57,346 nucleotides of DNA from RGIG3159 sp045640565 (GCA_045640565.1 JAZUFG010000010.1:1-57346); one strand, 5' to 3'. Counted from the stretch's first letter, positions 9,152-17,603 are shown. Translations and numbers: made by a program. The notes: generated by a model not told the origin, from the sequence alone.

Positions 9152-12100
9152 TTATTCCGGGTCGCTCTCGGCATCCATGTCCAGAGCGTCAAACAGGCTT
9201 GCATCGTCATCTTCGGAATCCACAACGATTTCCTCGCCGTTTTCATCCTGAATGGCAAAGCCTGCATCATTGATTTCCTCATCGCCGGCAACATAGGTCT
9301 CACGGGCGCCGACGGGAAGCATATCCTCATCCTCGTCATCAATGAGCTCGACTTCATTGCCGTTCTCATCCAGCATCCGAATGTCCAGACAGAGGGACTG
9401 GAGTTCCTTAACCATGACCTTAAAGGCCTCAGGGATACCGGGAGCGGGCACATTATGCCCCTTCACGATAGCTTCATAGGTCTTCACACGGCCGGTGACA
9501 TCATCGGATTTGACAGTCAGGATCTCCTGCAGGGTATAGGCTGCGCCATAAGCTTCCAGAGCCCAAACTTCCATTTCACCGAAACGCTGGCCGCCGAACT
9601 GGGCTTTGCCGCCCAAAGGCTGCTGGGTAACCAGGCTGTAAGGACCGGTGGAACGGGCGTGGATCTTATCGTCAACCAAATGGTGGAGCTTGAGGAAGTA
9701 AACATAGCCGACAGTGACCAGATTATCGAACTTTTCACCGGTGCGGCCGTCATAGAGGACGGACTTGCCGTCTTCACGGAGACCTGCAAGCTTCAGGGTC
9801 TCGCGGATGTCTTTCTCGGTTGCGCCGTCAAAGATGGGGGTCGCAACCTTCCAGCCAAGAGCATGGGCTGCATAGCCAAGGTGAACATCCAAAACCTGAC
9901 CGATGTTCATACGGGAAGGAACGCCCAGAGGATTCAGAACGATATCCAAGGGAGTGCCATCGGGCATGAAAGGCATATCCTCTTCGGGAAGGACACGGGA
10001 AACGACGCCCTTATTGCCGTGACGGCCGGCCATCTTATCGCCCACGGAAATCTTACGCTTCTGGGCGATGAGGACCCGGACCACCTTGTTGACACCGGGG
10101 TTGAGATCGTCACCGTTTTCTTTGGTGAAGACATTGACATCCACAACAATGCCGCTCTCGCCGTGAGGCACCTTAAGAGAGGTATCACGGACTTCTCTTG
10201 CCTTCTCACCGAAGATGGCACGGAGCAGGCGCTCTTCTGCCGTGAGCTCGGTTTCGCCCTTGGGCGTAACCTTACCGACCAGATAGTCTCCGGAACGGAC
10301 TTCCGCGCCAATGCGGATAACGCCGTTTTCATCCAGATCCTTCAGCGTATCTTCGCCTACATTGGGGATATCCCGGGTGATTTCCTCAGGCCCGAGCTTC
10401 GTATCCCGCGCTTCCGTCTCATATTCTTCAATATGGATGGAGGTAAAGACGTCCTCACGAACCAGACGTTCATTCAGGAGGATGGCGTCCTCGTAGTTAT
10501 AGCCTTCCCAGGTCATAAAGCCGATGAGCACATTCTTTCCCAGAGAAATTTCACCCTGAGAGCAAGCGGGACCATCCGCAATGATCTGCTTCTCCTTCAC
10601 CCGCTCGTTCACTTCCACGATGGGGCGCTGGTTGATGCAGGTGCCCTGGTTGGAGCGGCCGAACTTCAGGAGAGGATGGGTCACCACCCGTCCGTCATCA
10701 TAGAGGACCGTGATCTCCGTAGCGCTGACCTTGGTAACGACACCGTCACCCTCGGCCTTGACGCAAATCTCAGAATCCACTGCGGACTGGTGCTCGATAC
10801 CGGTTGCAACAATGGGAGCTTCGGTGGCCATGAGAGGCACTGCCTGACGCTGCATGTTAGCGCCCATCAGAGCACGGTTAGCATCGTCGTTCTGTAGGAA
10901 AGGAATGAAAGCCGTTGCAACGGAAGTCATCATCTTGGGAGAAACATCAATGTAGTCAATGACATCTCTGTCAACTTCGATGATCTCATTGCGGTGACGG
11001 CAGGAGATACGGCGATTAGCAAGGCAGCCGTTCTCATCAACAGGCTCGGTAGCCTGAGCGATGTAGAAGTCATCCTCCACATCGGCAGTCATGTACTCTA
11101 CGGTATCCGTCAGGCGGCAGGTGCCCTTTTCGATCTTGCGGAAAGGAGCCTCGACGAAGCCGTATTCATTCACGCGGGCATAGGAAGCCAGGTAGTTGAT
11201 CAGGCCGATGTTAGGACCTTCAGGGGTCTCGATGGGGCACATACGGCCATAATGGCTGTAGTGAACATCTCGAACATCAAAGGTTGCGCGCTCACGGCTC
11301 AGACCGCCAGGGCCCAGAGCAGAAAGACGGCGCTTATGGGTCAGCTCAGCCAGGGGGTTATTCTGGTCCATAAACTGGCTCAGAGGAGAGGACCCGAAGA
11401 ATTCTTTAATGACAGCAGTCACGGGGCGAATATTGATCAGGCTCTGAGGAGTAACCGTTTCCAGATCCTGAATGGTCATACGCTCACGGATGACGCGCTC
11501 CAGACGGGTGAAACCAATGCGGAACTGGTTCTGCAGAAGTTCGCCCACGCAGCGGAGACGGCGGTTGCCCAGATGGTCAATATCATCTGTGGTTCCGACG
11601 CCATTGGTCAGGCTGCAGAGATAGTTAATAGAAGCAAGGATATCTTCCTTGGTGATATGCTTGGGCATGAGCTCATCCCGACGGAGCTCAATTGCTTCTT
11701 CCCAACCGTCCTCGGGAACGGTTTCCAGCATTTCTCTCAGGACGGTGAAATTAACCTTCTCTTTGATACCGTACTGCTTGGGGTCAAAGTTCACAAACTT
11801 GGCCATGTCCACAGTATTGTTGGAGAAAATCTTGACTCTCTTGCCTTCCACCAGGAGAATAGCTTCCTGTACGCCGGCATCGGAAATCTCATGGGCACGG
11901 GCACGGGAAAGAACCTCACCGGGCATGGCAATAATTTCACCGGTTAAGGGATTGGCCACGGGTTCAGCCAGCTCATGGCCGGCAAGACGGGTCCAAAGAT
12001 CCATCTTCTTATTGAACTTATAGCGGCCGACGCGGGAGACATCATAACGGTGCGCATCAAAGAAGAGCGCATTCAGATACTCCTCGGAGCTCTCCACTGT

Positions 12101-12841
12101 GGGGGGCTCACCGGGACGAAGGCGGCGATAGATCTCCAGCAGGGCCTCTTCTCTGGTCTTGCAGGTATCCCGTTCAATGGTGGCATCCAGGAAACGGTCC
12201 TCACCGAAGATTTCCCGGATCTGCTCGTCACTGGAAATACCCAATGCACGGATCAGGCAGGTAACGGGAAGCTTGCGGTTTTTATCGATACGAACATAGA
12301 AAATGTTCTGAGCATCGGTTTCGTATTCCAACCAGGCACCGCGGTAAGGAATGACCGTGGAAGTGTAAGTATGGACCTCCGCCTTGTCGACGGTGTGGCC
12401 ATAATACATACCGGGGGAACGGACAATCTGGGAAACGATAACACGCTCTGCGCCGTTAATGACGAAGGTTCCGCCATTGGTCATCAGAGGGAAATCGCCC
12501 ATGAAGATTTCCTGTTCTTTCATTTCGCCGGTTTCCTTGTTGTGGAGGCGAACTTTTACGCGGATGGGCTTTGCATAGGTGGCGTCACGACGCTTGCACT
12601 CCTCAACAGAGTACTTGGGAGCCTCGTTCATGGAATAATCCAGGAAAGAGAGTTCCAGATTACCGGAATAATCGGTAATCGTGTCTACATCGCGGAACAC
12701 TTCCCGCAGGCCTTCATCCAGGAACCACTGATAAGAGTCCTTCTGGATCTTCAGCATGTTGGGCATTTCCAAGATTTCGGGATACTTGGAATAGCTCTTA
12801 CGGAGAGTCTTGCCGTAGTAGACATCCTTCACCATATCCAT
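9152..12841 (-). CDS. rpoB: RNA polymerase beta subunit
   Basis: Beta subunit of RNA polymerase, 1229 residues. Diagnostic motifs include V-I-V-S-Q-I-V-R-S-P-G, the rifampicin pocket S-Q-F-M-D-Q-N-N-P-L followed by H-K-R-R-L-S-A-L-G-P-G-G-L, G-D-K-M-A-G-R-H-G-N-K-G-V, and G-G-Q-R-F-G-E-M-E-V-W-A-L. The pocket residues (the D of MDQN, the H of HKRR and the S of LSAL) have the wild-type, rifampicin-sensitive identity. No strong Shine-Dalgarno is seen; AAAGG lies about 15 nt upstream of the ATG at 12841. Unlike in most Bacillota, no rplJ/rplL genes precede it. The gene upstream is a glycosyltransferase, and rpoB has two promoter candidates of its own. Confidence 0.99.
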   Translation of the reverse strand: MDMVKDVYYGKTLRKSYSKYPEILEMPNMLKIQKDSYQWFLDEGLREVFRDVDTITDYSGNLELSFLDYSMNEAPKYSVEECKRRDATYAKPIRVKVRLHNKETGEMKEQEIFMGDFPLMTNGGTFVINGAERVIVSQIVRSPGMYYGHTVDKAEVHTYTSTVIPYRGAWLEYETDAQNIFYVRIDKNRKLPVTCLIRALGISSDEQIREIFGEDRFLDATIERDTCKTREEALLEIYRRLRPGEPPTVESSEEYLNALFFDAHRYDVSRVGRYKFNKKMDLWTRLAGHELAEPVANPLTGEIIAMPGEVLSRARAHEISDAGVQEAILLVEGKRVKIFSNNTVDMAKFVNFDPKQYGIKEKVNFTVLREMLETVPEDGWEEAIELRRDELMPKHITKEDILASINYLCSLTNGVGTTDDIDHLGNRRLRCVGELLQNQFRIGFTRLERVIRERMTIQDLETVTPQSLINIRPVTAVIKEFFGSSPLSQFMDQNNPLAELTHKRRLSALGPGGLSRERATFDVRDVHYSHYGRMCPIETPEGPNIGLINYLASYARVNEYGFVEAPFRKIEKGTCRLTDTVEYMTADVEDDFYIAQATEPVDENGCLANRRISCRHRNEIIEVDRDVIDYIDVSPKMMTSVATAFIPFLQNDDANRALMGANMQRQAVPLMATEAPIVATGIEHQSAVDSEICVKAEGDGVVTKVSATEITVLYDDGRVVTHPLLKFGRSNQGTCINQRPIVEVNERVKEKQIIADGPACSQGEISLGKNVLIGFMTWEGYNYEDAILLNERLVREDVFTSIHIEEYETEARDTKLGPEEITRDIPNVGEDTLKDLDENGVIRIGAEVRSGDYLVGKVTPKGETELTAEERLLRAIFGEKAREVRDTSLKVPHGESGIVVDVNVFTKENGDDLNPGVNKVVRVLIAQKRKISVGDKMAGRHGNKGVVSRVLPEEDMPFMPDGTPLDIVLNPLGVPSRMNIGQVLDVHLGYAAHALGWKVATPIFDGATEKDIRETLKLAGLREDGKSVLYDGRTGEKFDNLVTVGYVYFLKLHHLVDDKIHARSTGPYSLVTQQPLGGKAQFGGQRFGEMEVWALEAYGAAYTLQEILTVKSDDVTGRVKTYEAIVKGHNVPAPGIPEAFKVMVKELQSLCLDIRMLDENGNEVELIDDEDEDMLPVGARETYVAGDEEINDAGFAIQDENGEEIVVDSEDDDASLFDALDMDAESDPE

Positions 12842-12879
12842 TCTGAATCATCACTGCCTTTCTCGGCTATTGCCGGGGT

Positions 12880-12908
12880 ATATTACATAATCAAGCATAA
12901 TGCTGTAA
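12880..12908 (-). promoter_or_regulatory. Proximal promoter candidate of rpoBC (P2)
   Basis: On the minus strand TTACAG (12903-12908) and TAATAT (12880-12885) are 17 bp apart, giving a leader of only about 30 nt before rpoB. It is weaker in the -35 than the distal candidate at 13033-13061. Confidence 0.45.
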
Positions 12909-12949
12909 GTGGCACACACGGCGCAGTTGAAAGAAATTTCAATGTCTTC

Positions 12950-12978
12950 TTGACATCCGGGACTTGAACTGATAGAAT
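12950..12978 (+). promoter_or_regulatory. Antisense-oriented promoter inside the rpoB upstream region
   Basis: TTGACA at 12950-12955 and TAGAAT at 12973-12978 are separated by exactly 17 bp on the plus strand. No annotated plus-strand gene lies downstream. About 95 bp further on is an intrinsic terminator with a U6 tail, so the predicted product is a short untranslated RNA opposed to the rpoB leader. Confidence 0.55.
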
Positions 12979-13032
12979 CAAGACAAGAGATGTGAGAGAA
13001 TGACCGCGCAAATTACGGCATTATGGATAGCC

Positions 13033-13061
13033 ATGATAGCAAATCTCTGCAAAAAAGTCAA
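13033..13061 (-). promoter_or_regulatory. Distal promoter of rpoBC (P1)
   Basis: On the minus strand TTGACT (13056-13061) and TATCAT (13033-13038) are 17 bp apart. The predicted start near 13026 gives a leader of about 185 nt before rpoB, and the antisense promoter at 12950-12978 lies inside that leader. Confidence 0.6.
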
Positions 13062-13072
13062 GAAAAATTTTT

Positions 13073-13104
13073 GCCCTGCCGAATTTTTCGGCAGGGCATT
13101 TTTT
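13073..13104 (+). terminator. Intrinsic terminator between the glycosyltransferase gene and rpoB
   Basis: GCCCTGCCGAA (13073-13083) pairs with TTCGGCAGGGC (13087-13097) around a 3-nt loop, with A then T6 on the plus strand. On the minus strand five A residues separate the stem from the T-run, so it is a poorer terminator for the glycosyltransferase operon than for the plus-strand candidate RNA. Confidence 0.75.
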
Positions 13105-14206
13105 ATGATTTGTTCTTTTTGAAGACCCATTCTCTCTGGATCCCATAGGAAACAAAGAAGAGGGCTGTATCCACCAGCATCTTGAGCAGGGTCGTCAGAA
13201 TCGGAACCGAGTTCCCTAAAAGGCGGTTGATCGCGGTGAGCAGGCCGGCAGAGACGAGCATCTGCGGCACTGCCAGACAATAATAGCGGAAGAGAGACTT
13301 GCGGTAGCTCCCCTTGTTTTTAAAAACTGCCTTATTGTTGATGTTATAATTTGTAAAAGAGGAAATCAGACGGGCAATTACCGTGGCAAGCAGTTCCGCA
13401 TAGCTTCCCGCCGAGGGGCTGAGCCAGCGAAAGAGGAAATGGAAACAAATCAGGTCCAAAAGCGTGGTTCCCAGGGAACTCAGGATGAACTTGAACATGA
13501 CCTTAAAAATCCGCCAGGAATCTTTGAAAGGATTATAATGGCTGGTATAGTTCTTTTCATCATATACCGTTGCAATAGGCTGTTCCAGAAAAACGATCTT
13601 CTGCCTCTTCATCTGAAGAAGCATATTGGTCTCATACTCAAAGCGCTCCCCTTCGATCTCCAGAAAAGCCGGAAGGAAGGCAGTCGGGATGGCCCGGAGA
13701 CCCGTCTGGGTGTCACTGAGGCGGATACCGCAGCAGATCAGAAAGGCAAAGGAAGTCATGCGGTTTCCAAAGCGATTTCTTTTGGGAATATCCTTTCTTT
13801 TGAAATTCCGGCAGCCCACGATCACTTTACCCGGTTCTTCCAGCATTCTCTGCCCGCAGGCCAGGATATCTTCCGTCAGGTGCTGGCCATCCCCGTCCGC
13901 AGTGACCACGCCCTTTAAATCCGGCAGTTCCTTCAGCAGGTAGGCAAAGGCTGTTTTCAGTGCCCTCCCCTTTCCTCTATTGACCTCGTGGGTCAACACG
14001 GTAACAGCCGGGAATGCAGCCACTTTTTCAAAGCAGCCCTTGTGGTCGGCATCGCTGCCATCGTCCACCACCAAAATATGAGCGAACCCTGCCTCCGCAA
14101 GAGAGGTTATTACGCGGACAAACCTTTCATCCGGATTTAAGGAGGGAATCACAGCCGCAACGAACTCTGTGCAATTCATTCTATTCTTTTCCGAATCATT
14201 CTGCAT
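13103..14206 (-). CDS. GT2 glycosyltransferase fused to a GtrA-like membrane domain
   Basis: A predicted membrane-associated glycosyltransferase. The first about 230 residues are a GT-A fold of the dolichyl-phosphate-mannose synthase type, with V-V-D-D-G-S, A-D-G-D-G-Q-H, an R-F-G-N-R segment, D-T-Q-T-G-L-R-A and F-E-Y-E-T-N-M-L. The C-terminal about 125 residues form four hydrophobic helices like GtrA, a family that translocates polyprenyl-phosphate sugars. The fusion suggests one protein that charges polyprenyl phosphate with a sugar and moves it across the membrane. The frame can be opened at a TTG at 14233, but ATG 14206 (AGAAAGAAG upstream) or ATG 14179, just before the first beta strand, are better starts. 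It is the last gene of the envelope operon that begins with the PAP2 phosphatase. The sugar is not predictable. Confidence 0.85.
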   Translation of the reverse strand: MQNDSEKNRMNCTEFVAAVIPSLNPDERFVRVITSLAEAGFAHILVVDDGSDADHKGCFEKVAAFPAVTVLTHEVNRGKGRALKTAFAYLLKELPDLKGVVTADGDGQHLTEDILACGQRMLEEPGKVIVGCRNFKRKDIPKRNRFGNRMTSFAFLICCGIRLSDTQTGLRAIPTAFLPAFLEIEGERFEYETNMLLQMKRQKIVFLEQPIATVYDEKNYTSHYNPFKDSWRIFKVMFKFILSSLGTTLLDLICFHFLFRWLSPSAGSYAELLATVIARLISSFTNYNINNKAVFKNKGSYRKSLFRYYCLAVPQMLVSAGLLTAINRLLGNSVPILTTLLKMLVDTALFFVSYGIQREWVFKKNKS

Positions 14207-14241
14207 ATCGGGAATCTTCTTTCTATCAATCAAAGCAGACT

Positions 14242-15675
14242 TCAGTCTGAGTTTTCTAACAATCTATCCAAATCCTTGAGCCAATCGGAATCGTCCTTCT
14301 CCTCAGAGCTGACCCCTTCCTCCAGGGCTTTGCGGAAAAGGGCATCCTCTTCGTCTGTCGGAAGCAGATCCGCAATGAGACGCTGGGTCTCTTCCATATC
14401 TCTTTTGGCTTCCGCTTTCGGGTTTGAAATCTTGGGAAGTTCTTCGGTCAAACGCTTTATAAAGGACGTGGGCTCATCCGAAACGGAATCCGACTCCAGG
14501 GAGAAATCCAAGGAAGAATCCGGTGCGGGAGACTCCGTAATCTTGGGAAGCTTGGAGGTGAGAGACTGGGTAAAGGCATTCGCCATTGCCAAATTCGGAT
14601 ACTGATCTTTTTCATAGTCATGTCGTCTGCCGAAAGCCGGCTCCCGGGCAGGCTCAGATTTCCGGGTACGCACGGGAGCCTCTGTTTCTTCCGGGGCCTC
14701 TGAAAAAGATTTTTTCTGCAAAATCCGGATGGAAATAAGGACCGCCAATGCTCCTGCACTCATCATGGCATAGCAGGCAAGATACCAATCTCCATGACGC
14801 TGGACCAGGTATTCTCCCACGCCCAATGCTGCGATACCCAAAAGGGAAAGAGCCCAGCAGGCAGGATCCGCGGGCCGGAATCCGCTCCTTTTGATCCCGC
14901 GGACGGAATAGAGAACAATCTCAAAAACCAGGCCGGCCAGAGAAAGGATCTGCACCACGCTGACAAAACCGTTGATTCTGAAGAATGCGGAATCATAACG
15001 CATGGAGTCAAAAATCAGCTCCGCGGCACACCAAAGACGAAGGAAAAGGGAAAAAACCGAACCGTCGGGCTGCTTTTCCTTCCGGTACTGATTGCGGAAG
15101 AAAGTGAGGAGCAAAAGGAAGAAAATCAGGAACGCCGCAAGCGACTGCCAGAAAAAGACCGCCGCCCGAAATTCCGGCACACCTGTGATCGGCTCCATAT
15201 CCGTGGAAAAGGGCAAGCCCTGATAAAATGCTTTTTCAAAAACCACCTTACCCCGGTTTGCGGAATAGAAGATGGCAGATAGTTTTCCGACGGCGATTCC
15301 CAGAGCAGCGCCCGGGGCCACCGCATCCATAAAAGAGGGCAGCTTTTTAATTACGCGGACTCCCCAAAGGATCAAGGCTGCCAGCAAAACACCCAAAAAG
15401 GCCCCTGCCAGACAGAAGGAACCCACACTGTCATCCGTCAGTGCCTGGTGCAGGTCCGCATATTGACGATAGAAACAGTGATAATGCAGGAGGCGGGCAC
15501 CCAAAACGCCCAAAAGGATCGCCAGCGGCAGGAAAAGAGCCATATCCCAGGGAAGTTCCCCCTGCAGAGCACGGCAGCCCAGCATGGCCAAGGCCGCGGC
15601 AAGCACAGCTATGGCCAAGACAATTGCGCTCCAATAAATTGTAAGAGTATCGGATACGAAAGCAATCTGGCTCAT
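14242..15675 (-). CDS. Lgt-fold membrane protein lacking the Lgt catalytic motifs
   Basis: A multi-pass membrane protein of 477 residues. The N-terminal about 330 residues have the helix layout of prolipoprotein diacylglyceryl transferase, and its landmarks can be aligned: G-A-R-L at 59-62, a loop then F-C-L-A-G (87-91) where Lgt has F-H-G-G, and G-K-L-S-A-I-F (130-136) where Lgt has G-R-x-G-N-F. The conserved His and the signature Arg/Asn of Lgt are thus replaced, so transferase activity is doubtful. The last about 150 residues form an acidic, probably cytoplasmic tail with two similar segments (L-T-S-K-L-P-K-I-T-E and L-T-E-E-L-P-K-I-S-N). Its ATG overlaps the stop of the upstream glycosidase gene (ATGA), and the glycosyltransferase follows. 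Confidence 0.7.
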   Translation of the reverse strand: MSQIAFVSDTLTIYWSAIVLAIAVLAAALAMLGCRALQGELPWDMALFLPLAILLGVLGARLLHYHCFYRQYADLHQALTDDSVGSFCLAGAFLGVLLAALILWGVRVIKKLPSFMDAVAPGAALGIAVGKLSAIFYSANRGKVVFEKAFYQGLPFSTDMEPITGVPEFRAAVFFWQSLAAFLIFFLLLLTFFRNQYRKEKQPDGSVFSLFLRLWCAAELIFDSMRYDSAFFRINGFVSVVQILSLAGLVFEIVLYSVRGIKRSGFRPADPACWALSLLGIAALGVGEYLVQRHGDWYLACYAMMSAGALAVLISIRILQKKSFSEAPEETEAPVRTRKSEPAREPAFGRRHDYEKDQYPNLAMANAFTQSLTSKLPKITESPAPDSSLDFSLESDSVSDEPTSFIKRLTEELPKISNPKAEAKRDMEETQRLIADLLPTDEEDALFRKALEEGVSSEEKDDSDWLKDLDRLLENSD

Positions 15676-16826
15676 TTTTTCTCTCCTTCAAAAGGATATG
15701 CCGTAGCAAAATAGATGCAGTCGCTGACATTCCGCTCGGAATGATAAACAATCTCGTTGAGAATCTCACCGCCGAGGATGGTCTCGCCGGTCTGGCCGCC
15801 ATCCAAAGCATAAGCAACCATGGGCTCTTTTTCTTTTAAAATGGAAACCAGGCCCATGATGGTGGTGTAGTTGGCATTCATAAGAAGATAGTGACGCTCA
15901 CCCATCTGGCAAAGCGCAGCCCGGGCCGCCACGGAGTCCACCTGACCTAAAGAGTAATTGCAGCTCGTGATGGGAACCCCATTTTCAATCAAAATCGGTC
16001 CGAAGGAAAGGGAGAAGCGGATATCCTTCTCTTCCATGTAGGCTTTTGCCTCTTCCTCTGTGGTCAATTCATCCGCGTGGGTCACCAGGATATTGCCGTT
16101 TCCGTCAATCATGCAATTTTCCACGCCCGGATAACAGCGGTAAAGCTTTCCCTTGTAAATATTGATACCGTATCCCCGATAGCTGTAAAAATCCGCATTT
16201 GACGCCAAAACCGCGTTGGCCTGCGCTGCCATATCCGAACAGCGAAGCTGACGGCCGGAACCGTAGCTATCCCCTGCCAGAGCCCGGCGGAATTGGGAGG
16301 CATCGGCAACCTTCACCTCGGAACAGTAGCACAGCGTATTGTCAGTAAGTTCTGTCCAGCATAAAACCAGGATGGTTTCATCGTAATACCATTTGGTCTC
16401 CGTTCCTTCCCAGAAAGGAAGGTTCCGGTTCCAGACCGTCGGCTCGCCGCCCAAAAGAGCGGAAGCAGAGGCAATGACCGCTTCCACATCCCGGGGATCA
16501 TCCGAAGCGCCAAAGGCTGCGGGATCGGGGAGCTCTCCTCCCGGGGCATTCTCGTCAATGGTGTAAATTCTGGGAATATAAGTCAGATTCTCCAAAGCTG
16601 TACTGGCAGTATTGTTTGTGAAATAATTCAGCTTCTCAGAAAGGTCTGCGGAAAGCCGCTCTTCTTCCCCCTGCGCCGCAGAGGCAATCTCATCCGAGGG
16701 ATGGACATAAAGAAGCCCCTCTTTGAAAAGGAAGAAGGTTACAGCAAGGGCAGCGGCCGAAAGCAGAAAAAGGGAAATTGAAAGGAAGATCTTCCCTATG
16801 GGATTGGGCTTCCGATCCTTTGCCAT
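15672..16826 (-). CDS. Phosphodiester glycosidase family (NAGPA-domain) exoprotein
   Basis: A type II membrane protein of 384 residues: a short basic N-terminus, one transmembrane segment at about residues 10-33, then an extracytoplasmic domain. The last about 170 residues match the NAGPA fold (phosphodiester glycosidase, also found in exopolysaccharide proteins): D-F-Y-S-Y-R-G-Y-G-I-N-I-Y-K-G, F-G-P-I-L-I-E-N-G, and near the end A-L-D-G-G-Q-T-G. Relatives hydrolyse sugar-phosphodiester links on wall or lipid-linked glycans. ATG 16826 has GGAGGT 6-7 nt upstream and shares one base with the PAP2 stop (TGATG); the gene end overlaps the next start by 4 nt. The whole operon is therefore translationally coupled. 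Confidence 0.78.
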   Translation of the reverse strand: MAKDRKPNPIGKIFLSISLFLLSAAALAVTFFLFKEGLLYVHPSDEIASAAQGEEERLSADLSEKLNYFTNNTASTALENLTYIPRIYTIDENAPGGELPDPAAFGASDDPRDVEAVIASASALLGGEPTVWNRNLPFWEGTETKWYYDETILVLCWTELTDNTLCYCSEVKVADASQFRRALAGDSYGSGRQLRCSDMAAQANAVLASNADFYSYRGYGINIYKGKLYRCYPGVENCMIDGNGNILVTHADELTTEEEAKAYMEEKDIRFSLSFGPILIENGVPITSCNYSLGQVDSVAARAALCQMGERHYLLMNANYTTIMGLVSILKEKEPMVAYALDGGQTGETILGGEILNEIVYHSERNVSDCIYFATAYPFEGEKK

Positions 16827-17401
16827 CAAAGCACCTCCCCGGAGTTCTCCGCCTGCGGCAAGTCAAAATAAGCTGCCATACGGGGAGATTTTCCCACAAA
16901 ATGAAGGAGAAGACGGACACCGACCCAACCCGTCAGAATTCCCAGGAGCAAACCGCCGAGAATATCCGTGGGGAAATGGAAATAAAAATACATCCGACTC
17001 CAGGAAATCAGTACAGCAACAAGCAGAGACGGCCATTTCAAGGGACTCTTTTTCAGAAAAAGCGCCATGACGCAGGCAAAGGAAGAACCCGCATGTCCGG
17101 AGGGGAAAGAGGCATCCGTAGGAGCTTCTAAAAGAAGAATGGCATCCCCCACCGTAAAAGGCCGCGGTCTCATGATCAGTGGCTTTAAAATCAAATTGCA
17201 GCAGATAAACTCCAGAAGAAGGGCCGCCGCCATATAGCAGGCTGTTTTCCGTGTTTTCCGGAAGCAGGCCATGGCAAGGATCATGCCGATCCAAAGATAA
17301 CCGGCATCCCCGATCTCCGTGAAAAACTTCATAATGGGGGTAAGCCAATCAAAGCGGCAGTATGCCTGAATCCAATCCAAAAGGGCAATTTCCCAAGCCA
17401 C
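16826..17401 (-). CDS. PAP2-family membrane phosphatase
   Basis: An integral membrane phosphatase of the PAP2 superfamily. All three signature motifs are present: K-P-L-I-M-R-P-R-P, P-S-G-H-A, and S-R-M-Y-F-Y-F-H-F-P-T-D with the catalytic His. Likely substrates are lipid pyrophosphates such as undecaprenyl pyrophosphate, or phosphatidyl phosphates. I placed the start at GTG 17401, because a TATAAT at 17446-17451 would leave almost no leader for the longer TTG start at 17434, and AGGTG lies about 9 nt ahead of the GTG. As the first gene of the operon, its role fits recycling of the lipid carrier used by the downstream glycosyltransferase. The start is uncertain. Confidence 0.85.
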   Translation of the reverse strand: MAWEIALLDWIQAYCRFDWLTPIMKFFTEIGDAGYLWIGMILAMACFRKTRKTACYMAAALLLEFICCNLILKPLIMRPRPFTVGDAILLLEAPTDASFPSGHAGSSFACVMALFLKKSPLKWPSLLVAVLISWSRMYFYFHFPTDILGGLLLGILTGWVGVRLLLHFVGKSPRMAAYFDLPQAENSGEVL

Positions 17402-17445
17402 AGACTCCCCCACCTTTCCGAATTTTTTCCGCAAAACTACAGTCT

Positions 17446-17451
17446 ATTATA
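17446..17451 (-). promoter_or_regulatory. Promoter -10 element of the envelope operon
   Basis: A consensus TATAAT on the minus strand lies about 45 bp before the chosen GTG of the PAP2 gene. No good -35 is visible at 16-18 bp; the closest TTGCTT would need a 20-bp spacer. Confidence 0.4.
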
Positions 17452-17543
17452 CTAGCAAATGAGGACCGAAAAAGCAAGAAAAAAGTCCTGATTTTTCGGG
17501 GCGGATTTTCGGGAAAAGCGGAAAGGATTTTCAAGGATGGGAG

Positions 17544-17572
17544 TTGTTTTTCGGACAGAAATATGCTAAACT
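17544..17572 (+). promoter_or_regulatory. Promoter of the zinc-ribbon gene
   Basis: TTGTTT at 17544-17549 and TAAACT at 17567-17572 are 17 bp apart, 31 bp ahead of the ATG at 17604. It is divergent from the envelope operon. Confidence 0.55.
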
Positions 17573-17603
17573 AGGGCCGAAATTTTGAAAAGGAGGCAAG
17601 CCC

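Larger units (their letters stand above)
12985..13104 (+). ncRNA. Candidate small RNA antisense to the rpoB leader
   Basis: The segment runs from the start site predicted by the promoter at 12950-12978 to the U-run of the hairpin at 13073-13097, about 120 nt. It spans the distal rpoB promoter on the opposite strand, and its end reaches the stop codon of the convergent glycosyltransferase gene. A 39-codon frame starting near 13000 runs through the terminator hairpin, which argues against translation. The terminator has its T6 directly after the stem on this strand only; on the other strand the T-run is 5 nt away. This is inference from signals; no RNA family was recognised. Confidence 0.4.

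Noticed and set aside
5874..9251. Open frame of 1125 codons on the plus strand opposite rpoC
   Set aside because: It mirrors rpoC codon positions, has no domain or ribosome binding site and is explained by codon bias of the real gene. The plus-strand frames opposite rpoB (9455-10897, 10994-11947, 11975-12967) are the same kind of artefact.
13000..13122. Short plus-strand peptide gene in the rpoB upstream region
   Set aside because: The frame reads straight through the terminator hairpin and into the antisense of the glycosyltransferase gene, so a non-coding transcript is preferred.
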